Program-made: the position numbers and the translations under genes
Notes under the pieces: model-generated
What the model was told of the DNA's origin: nothing
Database searches by the model: none
Seen by the model: the letters and a program-made list of their open reading frames with translations, nothing else
Part shown: positions 24,309 through 33,038 of the stretch, one piece after another
Layout of the letters: the number at the start of each line of letters is the position of its first letter
Numbering within the stretch: position 1 is the stretch's first letter
NCBI GenBank assembly: GCA_019638385.1
Contig: JAHBTW010000025.1
Coordinates: forward strand, 1-58,567
Direction: 5' to 3'
Length of the DNA: 58,567 bases
Source of the DNA: Saprospiraceae bacterium
Lineage (GTDB): Bacteria; Bacteroidota; Bacteroidia; Chitinophagales; Saprospiraceae

Positions 24309-24722
24309 ATGTATCCAGTTGAGCTTACCGTGCCGATGGCAAAAGACCTGACCGACTACGGATTTGAGAGCCTTACCTCTCCCGAAGAAGTGGTAGAGGC
24401 GTTGGAAAACCAAACAGGGACGACCCTTGTAGTTGTAAATTCCGTATGCGGCTGCGCGGCTGCCAATGCCCGTCCCGGCGCCAAGATGGCCGTTCGCCAC
24501 GACAAGCGCCCCGACCGCCTGCTCACCGTATTTGCAGGTGTTGACGGCGACGCCACCAGCAAGGCGAGAGAATTTTTACTCCCTTATCCGCCCTCCTCGC
24601 CTTCTATTGCGTTGTTTAAAGACGGCCGTTTGGTGCATTTCTTAGAGCGCATGCACATCGAAGGGCGCTCGGCAGAAATCATTTCCGAGAACCTGAAAAT
24701 GGCTTTTGACCGGTATTGTTAG
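24309..24722 (+). CDS. Bacilliredoxin (BrxA/BrxB, YphP/YqiW family)
   Basis: A 137-aa thioredoxin-fold protein that removes bacillithiol from protein cysteines. The CGC active site is at residues 47-49 (NSVCGCAA). Other family blocks are GFESLTSPEEV at the N terminus, the FAGVDGDAT turn, PPSSPSIALFKDG and the C-terminal IEGRSAEIISENL. The ATG at 24309 (MYPVELTV) is the family start; 21 upstream codons are open but unrelated. Its presence suggests the organism makes bacillithiol, as many Bacteroidota do. It stands alone, with its stop 37 bases from the convergent Uma2 gene. Confidence 0.92.
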   Translation: MYPVELTVPMAKDLTDYGFESLTSPEEVVEALENQTGTTLVVVNSVCGCAAANARPGAKMAVRHDKRPDRLLTVFAGVDGDATSKAREFLLPYPPSSPSIALFKDGRLVHFLERMHIEGRSAEIISENLKMAFDRYC

Positions 24723-24758
24723 CGCTTTTTGAAACAGCCTTGATTTAGGCTTCTCCAG

Positions 24759-25487
24759 TTACTCCGTTCTGATTATCCTGTCATATATCCGGCGTAAGGA
24801 AATTTCTTTGTCTTCTATCGGCAGGTTGTCATTCAAGGAGAAGAAGTCGAGGTTGCGCCATTCGTTGGCGCCGGTGCGGATGTAAGTAGTGACGCCGGCT
24901 GAATTCTGTTCTATAAAAATGATCTGTTGTAGAGAGGCTATCTGCTTGTAATCGCTGAGTTTTTCAGAGAGATCAAAATCGCGGGTACTTTCGGAAAGCA
25001 CCTCCACAATGAGCCAGGGATTAGAAATGCCGGTCACTTGGCGTTTGTTGTATTTATAGGATAATTGTTCTACCTGACCGCGCACTACCGTCACATCTGC
25101 ATTGATGCCCTTCCGATCCTGTGCAATGAAAATGCGGGTATTGCTGCCGAGTACATGATGAGCGGGGGTTCTATTTTCGAGCAGTTCATCGAGTAGCCGC
25201 CCGATGCGAATGACAAGCGCCTCATGAGATACAGATGCTTCTCCCATAACGGTTCCGGTTTTTTCCTCTATTTCAATGAAGGAGATGATGTGTCCTTCCC
25301 GGTAGTGCAGGCGATATTCACAAGCTAAGGCGAATCGGAGGTACTCGTCGAAGGTGGCAGGAACGCGCAATTCGCGTACGCCGAGTTCGGCCCGTTCTTC
25401 GAAAGTTTTTGGTAGATGCCGCTTCGGCCGCAAAGGGATGCCGGTGCGTACAATAGTGGTGTGCCGGGGAGCGGAATGTTCGGTCAT
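24759..25487 (-). CDS. Uma2-family (DUF820) PD-(D/E)XK nuclease-like protein
   Basis: A 242-aa protein of the Uma2 family, predicted to have a PD-(D/E)XK restriction-nuclease fold. Visible family blocks are SVSHEALVIRIGRLL (helix), INADVTVVRG with the first acidic residue, and PWLIVEVLSESTRDFDLSEKLSDYKQI carrying the Glu and Lys of the active site. These proteins are very common in multicellular or filamentous bacteria and occur in many copies; their role is unknown. The start at 25487 (MTEHSAPRH) is one of two possible; 25517 is the other. It diverges from valS. Confidence 0.85.
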   Translation of the reverse strand: MTEHSAPRHTTIVRTGIPLRPKRHLPKTFEERAELGVRELRVPATFDEYLRFALACEYRLHYREGHIISFIEIEEKTGTVMGEASVSHEALVIRIGRLLDELLENRTPAHHVLGSNTRIFIAQDRKGINADVTVVRGQVEQLSYKYNKRQVTGISNPWLIVEVLSESTRDFDLSEKLSDYKQIASLQQIIFIEQNSAGVTTYIRTGANEWRNLDFFSLNDNLPIEDKEISLRRIYDRIIRTE

Positions 25488-25577
25488 GGCGCGAATGGTT
25501 TGTGCAAACTTACACAAAATTTTTCACTCCTACTAAAACGAAATGAGCGCGGGACCTTCATACCCATCATTTTCCCC

Positions 25578-25585
25578 TATCTTTG
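25578..25585 (+). promoter_or_regulatory. valS -7 element (TATCTTTG)
   Basis: Matches TAnnTTTG, 23 bases before the valS ATG, in the correct orientation. Confidence 0.55.
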
Positions 25586-25607
25586 CCGCCTTTGAAAAAC
25601 AACAACA

Positions 25608-28361
25608 ATGGAACTTTCTACGCGCTATAACCCGCAAGAAACGGAGGCCAAATGGTATGCTCATTGGTTGGAACAGGGCTATTTTCACTCTGTACCCGAT
25701 GAACGCGAACCCTACACCATCGTCATTCCGCCGCCCAACGTTACCGGCATGCTCCACATGGGGCACATGCTCAACAATACCATTCAGGACATCCTCATCC
25801 GCAAAGCGCGCCTCGAAGGCAAAAATGCTTGCTGGGTGCCCGGAACCGATCATGCCTCCATCGCTACCGAAGCCAAAGTGGTGAAACTCCTGCGTGAGCA
25901 AGGCATTCGCAAATCCGACATCAGCCGCGAGGAATTTCTCAGCCACGCTTTCGATTGGAAAGACAAATACGGCGGTATCATCTTAGAACAACTCAAACGC
26001 CTCGGCGCTTCCTGCGACTGGGAGCGCACCCGTTTCACGATGGAGCCGAGTCTGTCGCGGGCCGTACTCAAGGTTTTTGTGGACCTCCACAATAAGGGCC
26101 TCATTTACCGGGGCAAGCGCATGACCAACTGGGACCCCGAAGCTAAAACGGTACTCTCCAACGAGGAGGTCATTCATCAGGAGGAAAACGCCCGCCTGTT
26201 CCACATTCGCTATCCGGTGGAAGGCGACCCGGAGCGCGGCATCGTCATTGCTACCCAACGCCCCGAAACCATCATGGCCGACGTAGCTGTGGCCGTGCAT
26301 CCCGACGACGACCGCTACCGCGACCTCGTAGGCAAACGCGTACTTATTCCTCTCATTGACAAGGCTATACCCATCATTGCCGATACTTATGTGGATCGCG
26401 AGTTCGGTACCGGCGCGCTCAAAATAACGCCCGCTCACGATCAGAACGACTTCGCCATCGGCCAACGCCACGGCCTGGAGGTTGTTGATATTCTCAACGA
26501 AGACGGCTCCCTCAACGAACACGCGCAAATTCTGGTGGGCGAAGATCGCTTCGCCGCCCGCAAAAAAATCAAAACGCTGCTGGAAGACGGCGGTTACCTG
26601 ATAAAAACAGAAGACTATCGCACCAAAATAGGCCGCTCCGAACGCACCGATGCCGTGGTGGAACCGCGCCTTTCTTTGCAATGGTTTTTGGACATGAAAG
26701 ACTTTGCCGGTACCGCACTGGAGGCGGTGCGCAAAGGCGAAGTGCGCTTTTACCCGGAGGGCATGTGGAATATGTTTTATCAATGGCTGCGCGAAGACAA
26801 CGTGCGCGACTGGTGCATTTCCCGTCAGCTTTGGTGGGGGCAACGCATCCCGGCCTGGTATCTCAAATACGAATCGGCGGGCGAAGATCAGATGGTCTTT
26901 GTGGCTGAAAATGAAGAAGAAGCGCTCCGGCAGGCCCGGCAGGCTACCGGCAAACCCAATCTCACACTCGACGACCTGAAGCAGGAAGAGGATGTGGTGG
27001 ACACCTGGTTTTCCGCCTGGCTTTGGCCCATCTCTGTGTTCGATGGATTCGAGCGGCAGGACGAACTGCGTTATTACTATCCCACCAATCTCTTAGTAAC
27101 GGGCTGGGACATCATGTTCTTCTGGGTGGCGCGCATGATCATGGCGGGCTACGAATGGGCCGACGAGCTGCTGGGGCCTGAACTGGCGCAAAGCAAAGGA
27201 CGGCAGCCCTTTCACGATGTGTATTTCACCGGGATGGTGCGCGACAACAAGCGCCGCAAAATGAGCAAATCGCTCGGCAACTCCCCCGACGCGCTCGCCC
27301 TGCTCGACATTTACGGCGCCGACGGCGTGCGGTTCGGCATGTTGTCGAGCGCGGCAGCCGGTAATGACATCATATTCGATGCGCCGTTTGATCCCAAAAC
27401 AGGCGAAATTCTCAACGAAAGCAAGCTCTGCGAACAGGGCCGCAACTTCTGCAACAAAATGTGGAACGCCCTGCGCCTCATCAAAGGCTGGCCGCTGACG
27501 GAAGAACCCGCAGAAGGAGAAACCGCTACGGTACACCAGCTCGCCGCCCGTTGGATGGAACACCGGCTGAACATCACGATAGACAAAGTGACCGGCCTGT
27601 TCCGGGAATACCGCTTGTCGGAGGCCATGATGACGCTGTATAAACTGATCTGGGATGACTACTGCTCCTGGTATTTGGAAATGATAAAACCCGCGTTCGG
27701 GGAGCCGCTGCAACAAAGCGTCATAGAGCACGCCGTGTCGCTGTACGAGCGCATGACCGTGCTGCTGCACCCCTTCATGCCGTTCGTGACGGAGGAAATC
27801 TGGCATCAGCTTCGTTCGCGCCTCGAAGGGGAAGACTGCATCGTGAGCGCCCTGCCGAAAGCCGGCGAGTACGACGAGGAGTTCCTGCAATTGGTGGAAG
27901 AGGCCAAAGAGGTCGTGACCGCCATTCGGGAAGTGCGCAACAATTACGGCATCAAAATGAAAGACCCGCTGCGCGTCTTTGTGCAGGACAGCCGCACCGC
28001 AACCGGTTTGTTTCAAACGGTGGGTCTCAAAGAAATGATCGCCAAAATGGCTTTTTTGGAAAGTTTTGAAATCACCGAAAAGGAAGTTGACAACGCCGTG
28101 GCGTTTCTGGCCGGCAAAGACAAATTCTTTGTGGTGATGGAACAGGGCTTAGACAAAGAAGCGGAATGCGCCAACCTGCGCAAGGAACAGGAGCACTACC
28201 GGGGTTTCATCGCCTCGGTGCAGGCCAAGTTGAGCAACGAGCGGTTCGTGGGCAGCGCCCCGGAAGCAGTGGTGGCCAAAGAGCGGCAAAAACTCGCCGA
28301 CGGCGAAGCCAAACTCCGCGTTATTGAGGAGTCGCTGGCGCAGTTGGGTTGCGGGAGTTAA
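25608..28361 (+). CDS. valS: Valine--tRNA ligase
   Basis: A 917-aa class I aminoacyl-tRNA synthetase. The HIGH motif is HMGH at residues 50-53 and the KMSKS motif is KMSKS near residue 551. The CP1 editing domain lies between them (ATQRPETIMADVAVAVHP, GTGALKITPAHDQNDF), clearing misactivated threonine. The anticodon-binding helical domain follows (LHPFMPFVTEEIWHQL), and the C-terminal ~70 residues are a charged coiled coil (QEHYRGFIASVQAKLSNERF) typical of ValRS. Length is normal. hemW starts 9 bases after the stop, so the two are probably cotranscribed. Confidence 0.97.
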   Translation: MELSTRYNPQETEAKWYAHWLEQGYFHSVPDEREPYTIVIPPPNVTGMLHMGHMLNNTIQDILIRKARLEGKNACWVPGTDHASIATEAKVVKLLREQGIRKSDISREEFLSHAFDWKDKYGGIILEQLKRLGASCDWERTRFTMEPSLSRAVLKVFVDLHNKGLIYRGKRMTNWDPEAKTVLSNEEVIHQEENARLFHIRYPVEGDPERGIVIATQRPETIMADVAVAVHPDDDRYRDLVGKRVLIPLIDKAIPIIADTYVDREFGTGALKITPAHDQNDFAIGQRHGLEVVDILNEDGSLNEHAQILVGEDRFAARKKIKTLLEDGGYLIKTEDYRTKIGRSERTDAVVEPRLSLQWFLDMKDFAGTALEAVRKGEVRFYPEGMWNMFYQWLREDNVRDWCISRQLWWGQRIPAWYLKYESAGEDQMVFVAENEEEALRQARQATGKPNLTLDDLKQEEDVVDTWFSAWLWPISVFDGFERQDELRYYYPTNLLVTGWDIMFFWVARMIMAGYEWADELLGPELAQSKGRQPFHDVYFTGMVRDNKRRKMSKSLGNSPDALALLDIYGADGVRFGMLSSAAAGNDIIFDAPFDPKTGEILNESKLCEQGRNFCNKMWNALRLIKGWPLTEEPAEGETATVHQLAARWMEHRLNITIDKVTGLFREYRLSEAMMTLYKLIWDDYCSWYLEMIKPAFGEPLQQSVIEHAVSLYERMTVLLHPFMPFVTEEIWHQLRSRLEGEDCIVSALPKAGEYDEEFLQLVEEAKEVVTAIREVRNNYGIKMKDPLRVFVQDSRTATGLFQTVGLKEMIAKMAFLESFEITEKEVDNAVAFLAGKDKFFVVMEQGLDKEAECANLRKEQEHYRGFIASVQAKLSNERFVGSAPEAVVAKERQKLADGEAKLRVIEESLAQLGCGS

Positions 28362-28370
28362 TCCGATCTC

Positions 28371-29522
28371 ATGCCGGGCATATACCTCCATATTCCTTTT
28401 TGCAAACAGGCTTGTCACTACTGCAATTTTCATTTTTCCACCTCGCTCCGGCTCAAAGCGCCTTTGCTCGCTGCCATGCTGCGGGAGTTGGACCTGCGCC
28501 GGAATTTTTTTGGAGAAGAGCTCCCGCTCGACAGCATTTACTTCGGCGGCGGCACGCCCTCGCTGCTCAGCCGCGCGGAATTGGAATCGCTGTTTGAACA
28601 CATTCACCGCCACTTTCGCATGGCCTCCGACGCCGAAATTACCCTCGAAGCCAATCCCGACGATTTCACCGACGCCTATTTGGCCGAACTGCGCCAAACG
28701 CCCGTCAACCGCCTCAGCATCGGCATTCAGTCTTTTTCGGATGCAGATTTAAAATGGATGAATCGCGCCCATCATGCCGACGAAGCTCGCCGCTGCATTG
28801 AATCGGCGCTCGCGGCCGGGTTCGACAACCTCACCTGTGACCTCATCTACGGCGCGCCCACCACGAGCGACGAGCAATGGGCTGCCAATATTCAAATCCT
28901 GCTCGACTACGGCATTCCGCATCTTTCCTGCTACTGCCTCACGGTGGAGCCGAAAACCGCGCTGGATCATTTTGTAAAAACCGGCAAATCGCCCGGCGTG
29001 GAGGATGAAAAAGCCGCCCGTCAATTTCAATACCTCATGGATGCCGCCGCCGCAGCCGGCTATGAGCAGTACGAAATTTCCAACTTTGCCCGCGCCGGCC
29101 GTTATGCCCGGCACAACACGGCCTACTGGCGCAGCGAGCCGTATCTCGGAATCGGGCCGGGCGCACATTCACACCTCGGCGATATGCGGCAATGGAACCT
29201 GCCCAACAACGCTTTGTATGTGCGACACATAGAGCAGGCCGTCGAATGGAAAGCGCTTGAAGGCAGCGTTTACGAACAGGAGCACCTCCAACCCAAGGAC
29301 CGCTACAATGAGTATGTCATGACCCGCCTGCGCACGATGTGGGGCTGCCGGGTAGCAGAAATTGAAAGCATCGGGACGGAATACGCCACGCATTTTGTAA
29401 AAACCGCCGCCCCGTTTTTGCAGCAGCATTTACTCACCGAAACGCAGGGTACCTATCGGCTGAGCCGCGCAGGGAAACTGATGGCGGATTTCGTGAGCGC
29501 GGAATTGTTTTGGGTGAACTAA
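28371..29522 (+). CDS. hemW: Radical SAM heme chaperone HemW
   Basis: A 383-aa radical SAM protein. The cluster-binding C-x3-C-x2-C is C11, C15, C18 (PFCKQACHYC), a form shared by HemN and HemW. It lacks the N-terminal extension of true coproporphyrinogen dehydrogenase HemN and has the HemW length, so heme trafficking is the better call. Other blocks: YFGGGTPSLL, LEANPDD, SIGIQSFSD, LSCYCLTVEPKT and GIGPGAHS. The C-terminal HemN-C domain (DRYNEYVMTRLRTMWG) is complete. It follows valS by 9 bases. A separate promoter for the next gene lies after it. Confidence 0.92.
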   Translation: MPGIYLHIPFCKQACHYCNFHFSTSLRLKAPLLAAMLRELDLRRNFFGEELPLDSIYFGGGTPSLLSRAELESLFEHIHRHFRMASDAEITLEANPDDFTDAYLAELRQTPVNRLSIGIQSFSDADLKWMNRAHHADEARRCIESALAAGFDNLTCDLIYGAPTTSDEQWAANIQILLDYGIPHLSCYCLTVEPKTALDHFVKTGKSPGVEDEKAARQFQYLMDAAAAAGYEQYEISNFARAGRYARHNTAYWRSEPYLGIGPGAHSHLGDMRQWNLPNNALYVRHIEQAVEWKALEGSVYEQEHLQPKDRYNEYVMTRLRTMWGCRVAEIESIGTEYATHFVKTAAPFLQQHLLTETQGTYRLSRAGKLMADFVSAELFWVN

Positions 29523-29546
29523 GCAACCTTGCTGACATACCCAAGG

Positions 29547-29608
29547 TTTTGTTTCAAAAAACAATACATCCGACACTTAATAGCGATACTTTTGGCTTTG
29601 AAACAAAA
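29547..29608 (+). promoter_or_regulatory. Promoter of the 29620 gene framed by a 12-bp inverted repeat
   Basis: TACTTTTG (29587-29594) matches the -7 consensus 26 bases before the ATG. It is enclosed by perfect 12-bp inverted repeats, TTTTGTTTCAAA (29547-29558) and TTTGAAACAAAA (29597-29608), 38 bases apart. The right arm would lie at or just after the transcription start. Either a regulator's paired operators or chance in AT-rich DNA. Confidence 0.5.
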
Positions 29609-29619
29609 TACCCTAAGCC

Positions 29620-32076
29620 ATGTCTAACTATTACCGCCTTTCCGTTCTGTTCTTTTTCGCCGGCCTTTCCTATTGCCTTACGGCACAATCGCCCTGCGAA
29701 CTGCCGCCCGCCAAAGCGATCATTTGGACCAATAATGTGGCTGCTACGATTTCCAATAACGGTACGCTGTTTGAGGATGACCGGCCCAATGCAGGTTACT
29801 CCGTTACGCTGCCGGGTACGGGCCGAACCGCTAAAACTATTCGTTCCGCCGGGCTTTGGATAGCCGGGCTTGATCCTGCCGGAAATTCAGTAGTTGCCGG
29901 CAGCAAAACACCGACAAACGAATTGCTATCTACCTTCCTTCCCGGCCCCCTTGAGCAATATGCCATTACACCCAACCCGGATCATTGCCGCTGGTTCAAC
30001 CGCATCTGGAAAGTAGAGCTTTATGAAAGGATAGCGCACCGACTGGATTTTATGGATGACGGAGTGGTAAATGCACCGGTTGCCTCGGTCATGGGCTGGC
30101 CGGGAAGAGGGAATCCATATTTTGAAGCATACAATGGTTTTCCGCTGCCCGAAGGGATGCATCTGGCCCCTTTTTACGATTATAATGGGGATGGTATTTA
30201 CGATCCTTTAAACGGGGACTACCCTGAAATCCCTGGATACAGGGGGTATGAAGCACAGGCATTTCAATCCATTTCCTGGTGTATTTACAATGCCTATCCT
30301 TTTGAGGTGAGACAAACGGTGATGGCACACCATTGCAAAAGCGGCGCTCCTTACAACAACACCATCGTAGTGGACTATACCATATACAACAGAGCGGTTG
30401 AGCAGTATTCTGATTCTTATGCAGGTGTGTGGACTGATTTTGCGCTGGGTTGTTCCGGCGACGATTATGTAGGTAGTTCGCCGGAACACAATGCCTATTT
30501 TGCGTACAATGCCGAAGCCATAGACGGCGGCCCGCAATGTAACTGCGCAGAGGCTTCATTTTGTCAACACATCCCCATGCAGTCTGTCGGTTTTTTTGAT
30601 AGCTGGATGCAATACGCCACTGCTTACGGAAGTACAGCCTCCGGCCCTTACCCGCCTTACTATCCTCAACCTGAAAATGAGGCTCATATTTATTGGCTGT
30701 TGAAAGGAAGATGGAATCATGGGCTTCCGATGTTTGAAGCCGGCAATGGGTATCTTACCGGGGGTAACATTACTTCCTATTTGTTTTCCGGCAATCCTGC
30801 CCAACCGGAAGAGTGGTCTATGTTTGCAGAGAACTTACCGCCCGGTGATTTTAAGATGGTGGGTAGTGTTCCCTTAGATGATTGGGAAACCGGTGTTTTT
30901 GAACCGGGAGGAAGTCGTTATATGCGCGTCATGTTTACCGCTCATCACAACATCGAATCAGCGCCTTGGCTGGGCCAGATCGCTATTATGGAAAAAGAAC
31001 TCAACAGCTTGTTTTTGTGGAGTGATGATGCCTGGCCACTTGGTCCATATTGCGCCTCTCCTTTCGACGGGGTGTTCTGCACCTCCGATTGCGTGTGGCC
31101 CGGCGATGCCAATGCCGACGGCACGGCCGATCACCGCGACCTCACGGCGTTGGCGATTGGGCGGCACAACGGCGGGCCGGAGCGCCATTCGCCCCGCAAT
31201 TGGGGACCTTACCATGCCGACAATTGGCCCCAAGTCATATTCGGCGATCTCAACCTCAAACACGCCGACTGCGACGGCAACGGCATGGTGGAAATGGAGG
31301 ACTTCTTCGTTACCGAAATCAACTACGGCAAGCAGGTACCCGGTTATGTGCCCGTTTTTGAATATCCACAGGGTTCAGAGCTGCTGATCCTGCCCGCGCC
31401 CGGCTTCGATCTGGAAAACGTTCAACCCGGCAGTGTGGGCATTGTACACATTTCTTTAGACGCGCCGGCCCCTGTCCATACCCTCGCTTTTACAGTCGAA
31501 TACGATCCCTTGTTTTTTAAGCCGATTGCGCCCGAAGACCTGGGTAATGCTGCATCGGCAACTCATTTTTTTCGGCATACAGGTCCGGGGCACATTGACG
31601 TGGCCTGGGCGGCAGAATGGGCGCAGGGTGTGATGGCAAACCCCGGTCCGTTGTTATCGTTGCCTTTGCGGGCATACGGCTTAGATGAATTTCCGGGGGA
31701 ATTGCCGAGCCTCAGCACCGCGCTGCGCATTCGAAACCCGGTGGCCTTCGACCCCGATGGGCAATCGGTACCCATCGGCGCCACGCCGCGCAACATCCTG
31801 TTCACTGATGGCCCGCTGACCTCCGTTTCCGAGTCCTTCAGGCTCGTGGCACGCCTGTTTCCGAACCCTGCTCATGACGAGCTGACGGTAATACTGTCCG
31901 GCACGGAACGACGCAGTTTTACTTTGCACGATCTGGCCGGGCGCGTTGTGAGCGCGTCGCTCTTCCACGACGGCGATCAAGTGCGCATCCCCGTGGCCGG
32001 GCTGCGTTCCGGCTTGTACTTGTTGCGTATTGTGGGAGAGAAGGAGAGCGCCGTGTTGCGCTGGTGCAAGTTGTAG
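29620..32076 (+). CDS. T9SS type A protein with dockerin-like EF-hands and cohesin-like domain
   Basis: An 818-aa secreted protein with a signal peptide at residues 1-22 (ending CLTAQ). The first ~480 residues are a beta-rich region with calcium-like loops (YDYNGDGIYDPLNGDYPE) and many Trp/Tyr. A dockerin-like pair of EF-hand loops follows at ~494 (GDANADGTADHRDL) and ~549 (DCDGNGMVEMEDF), separated by an unusually long insert containing NWGPYHADNW. Then comes a cohesin-like beta domain (~585-700: GSVGIVHISLDAPAPVHTLAFTVEYDPLFF). The C terminus is a type A sorting domain (LFPNPAHDELTVIL, LHDLAGRVV, GLYLLRI). The 43824 gene has the same dockerin-cohesin-sorting order at the same residue positions. 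Function unknown; domain names rest on pattern likeness. Confidence 0.8.
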   Translation: MSNYYRLSVLFFFAGLSYCLTAQSPCELPPAKAIIWTNNVAATISNNGTLFEDDRPNAGYSVTLPGTGRTAKTIRSAGLWIAGLDPAGNSVVAGSKTPTNELLSTFLPGPLEQYAITPNPDHCRWFNRIWKVELYERIAHRLDFMDDGVVNAPVASVMGWPGRGNPYFEAYNGFPLPEGMHLAPFYDYNGDGIYDPLNGDYPEIPGYRGYEAQAFQSISWCIYNAYPFEVRQTVMAHHCKSGAPYNNTIVVDYTIYNRAVEQYSDSYAGVWTDFALGCSGDDYVGSSPEHNAYFAYNAEAIDGGPQCNCAEASFCQHIPMQSVGFFDSWMQYATAYGSTASGPYPPYYPQPENEAHIYWLLKGRWNHGLPMFEAGNGYLTGGNITSYLFSGNPAQPEEWSMFAENLPPGDFKMVGSVPLDDWETGVFEPGGSRYMRVMFTAHHNIESAPWLGQIAIMEKELNSLFLWSDDAWPLGPYCASPFDGVFCTSDCVWPGDANADGTADHRDLTALAIGRHNGGPERHSPRNWGPYHADNWPQVIFGDLNLKHADCDGNGMVEMEDFFVTEINYGKQVPGYVPVFEYPQGSELLILPAPGFDLENVQPGSVGIVHISLDAPAPVHTLAFTVEYDPLFFKPIAPEDLGNAASATHFFRHTGPGHIDVAWAAEWAQGVMANPGPLLSLPLRAYGLDEFPGELPSLSTALRIRNPVAFDPDGQSVPIGATPRNILFTDGPLTSVSESFRLVARLFPNPAHDELTVILSGTERRSFTLHDLAGRVVSASLFHDGDQVRIPVAGLRSGLYLLRIVGEKESAVLRWCKL

Positions 32077-32086
32077 CATTTGCGCT

Positions 32087-32094
32087 TACCTTTG
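32087..32094 (+). promoter_or_regulatory. -7 element (TACCTTTG) upstream of the hydrolase gene
   Basis: Matches TAnnTTTG, 28 bases before the ATG at 32122. Confidence 0.5.
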
Positions 32095-32121
32095 CCGCGA
32101 GTGTTTTCTTACTAATTCATA

Positions 32122-32919
32122 ATGCGCATAGCACATACCCAAATCAGTGGCGGCCGCATCTGTTGGCGGCAATGGGGCACTGGCAAGTCCTTGCTCTTGT
32201 GCCTGCATGGGTTTGGCGACACGGGGGCACAGTTTGAGGCTTTGGCAAAGGCGCTTTCGCCGCATTTTTCCGTGATAGCGCCCGACTTGCCCTGGCACGG
32301 CGCTACGGAATGGGAAAAAGAATCCTTTGATGCGGGGGACGTGCAGGAAATGGTGGAAACGCTACTGGCGAAATCGGGGCAGGAGCGCTGCGTATTGTTG
32401 GGCCACAGTTGGGGCGGGCGGATCAGTCTGGCATCTTTGCCGCAGTTGGAAAGTAGGGTAGGGGCGGCCTATTTGGTTGCGCCGGGCGGGTTTGATGCCG
32501 GCTCGAAATGGGGCGGCGAAAAAATGCCGCATTTCATTCGCACTTCGTTGATTGACAGTGTTTCAAAAAATACGCTCCGCTGGATAAAAGGAGCGGAACA
32601 TCTGGCTGCTGCCAAAATATTAAGCCCCTCGGTATTGCGGTTTTTCCAGTCGAGTTTGGAAACCCGGAAGCGACGGGACAGGCTGTTGGCCGTATGGAGA
32701 AATCTGCATCATTTTCCGGTGCGCCGCGCGCCGTTGCTGACAATGCGGATGCCCTTGGTGTTCATCGTCGGCGACAAAGACAAGTTGGTTTCGGCAGATG
32801 CTGTTTACCGATTCAGCAAAAGGCTCCCGCAAGCCCGATGCATCCGGTTGCCGGAGAGCGGGCACCGGCCCGATGCGGCGGTATTGGCCGATGCGATTTT
32901 GAATACCTATACAATGTGA
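32122..32919 (+). CDS. Alpha/beta-fold hydrolase
   Basis: A 265-aa hydrolase. The oxyanion block LLLCLHGFGDTG is near residue 30, the nucleophile elbow is GHSWGG (Ser near residue 94), the acid is in VGDKDKLV and the catalytic His in SGHRPD. The overall pattern is that of small esterases and lactonases such as RutD/BioH-like enzymes; the substrate cannot be told. There is no signal peptide, so it is probably cytoplasmic. It has its own promoter and ends convergent to the acetoacetyl-CoA synthetase gene with a repeat hairpin between them. Confidence 0.88.
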   Translation: MRIAHTQISGGRICWRQWGTGKSLLLCLHGFGDTGAQFEALAKALSPHFSVIAPDLPWHGATEWEKESFDAGDVQEMVETLLAKSGQERCVLLGHSWGGRISLASLPQLESRVGAAYLVAPGGFDAGSKWGGEKMPHFIRTSLIDSVSKNTLRWIKGAEHLAAAKILSPSVLRFFQSSLETRKRRDRLLAVWRNLHHFPVRRAPLLTMRMPLVFIVGDKDKLVSADAVYRFSKRLPQARCIRLPESGHRPDAAVLADAILNTYTM

Positions 32920-32927
32920 AAAAATAT

Positions 32928-33023
32928 CTCGCAAAGCCGCAAAGCCGCGAGGACAAGGTGTAGCTGCAAGCAAAGATATTCCACGCCAATTCCCCGCACT
33001 TTGCGTCTCTGCGCCTTTGCGAG
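32928..33023. repeat. GCAAAG-word repeat with inverted ends between convergent genes
   Basis: The left end reads CTCGCAAAGCCGCAAAGCC, 8-base steps of GCAAAGCC. The right end is the same vocabulary in reverse complement (CTTTGCG, CTCTGCG, CCTTTGCGAG). CTCGCAAAG at 32928-32936 pairs with CTTTGCGAG at 33015-33023. It fills the gap between the stops at 32919 (plus) and 33039 (minus). Confidence 0.65.
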
Positions 33024-33038
33024 CACCCCTACCGAGCG

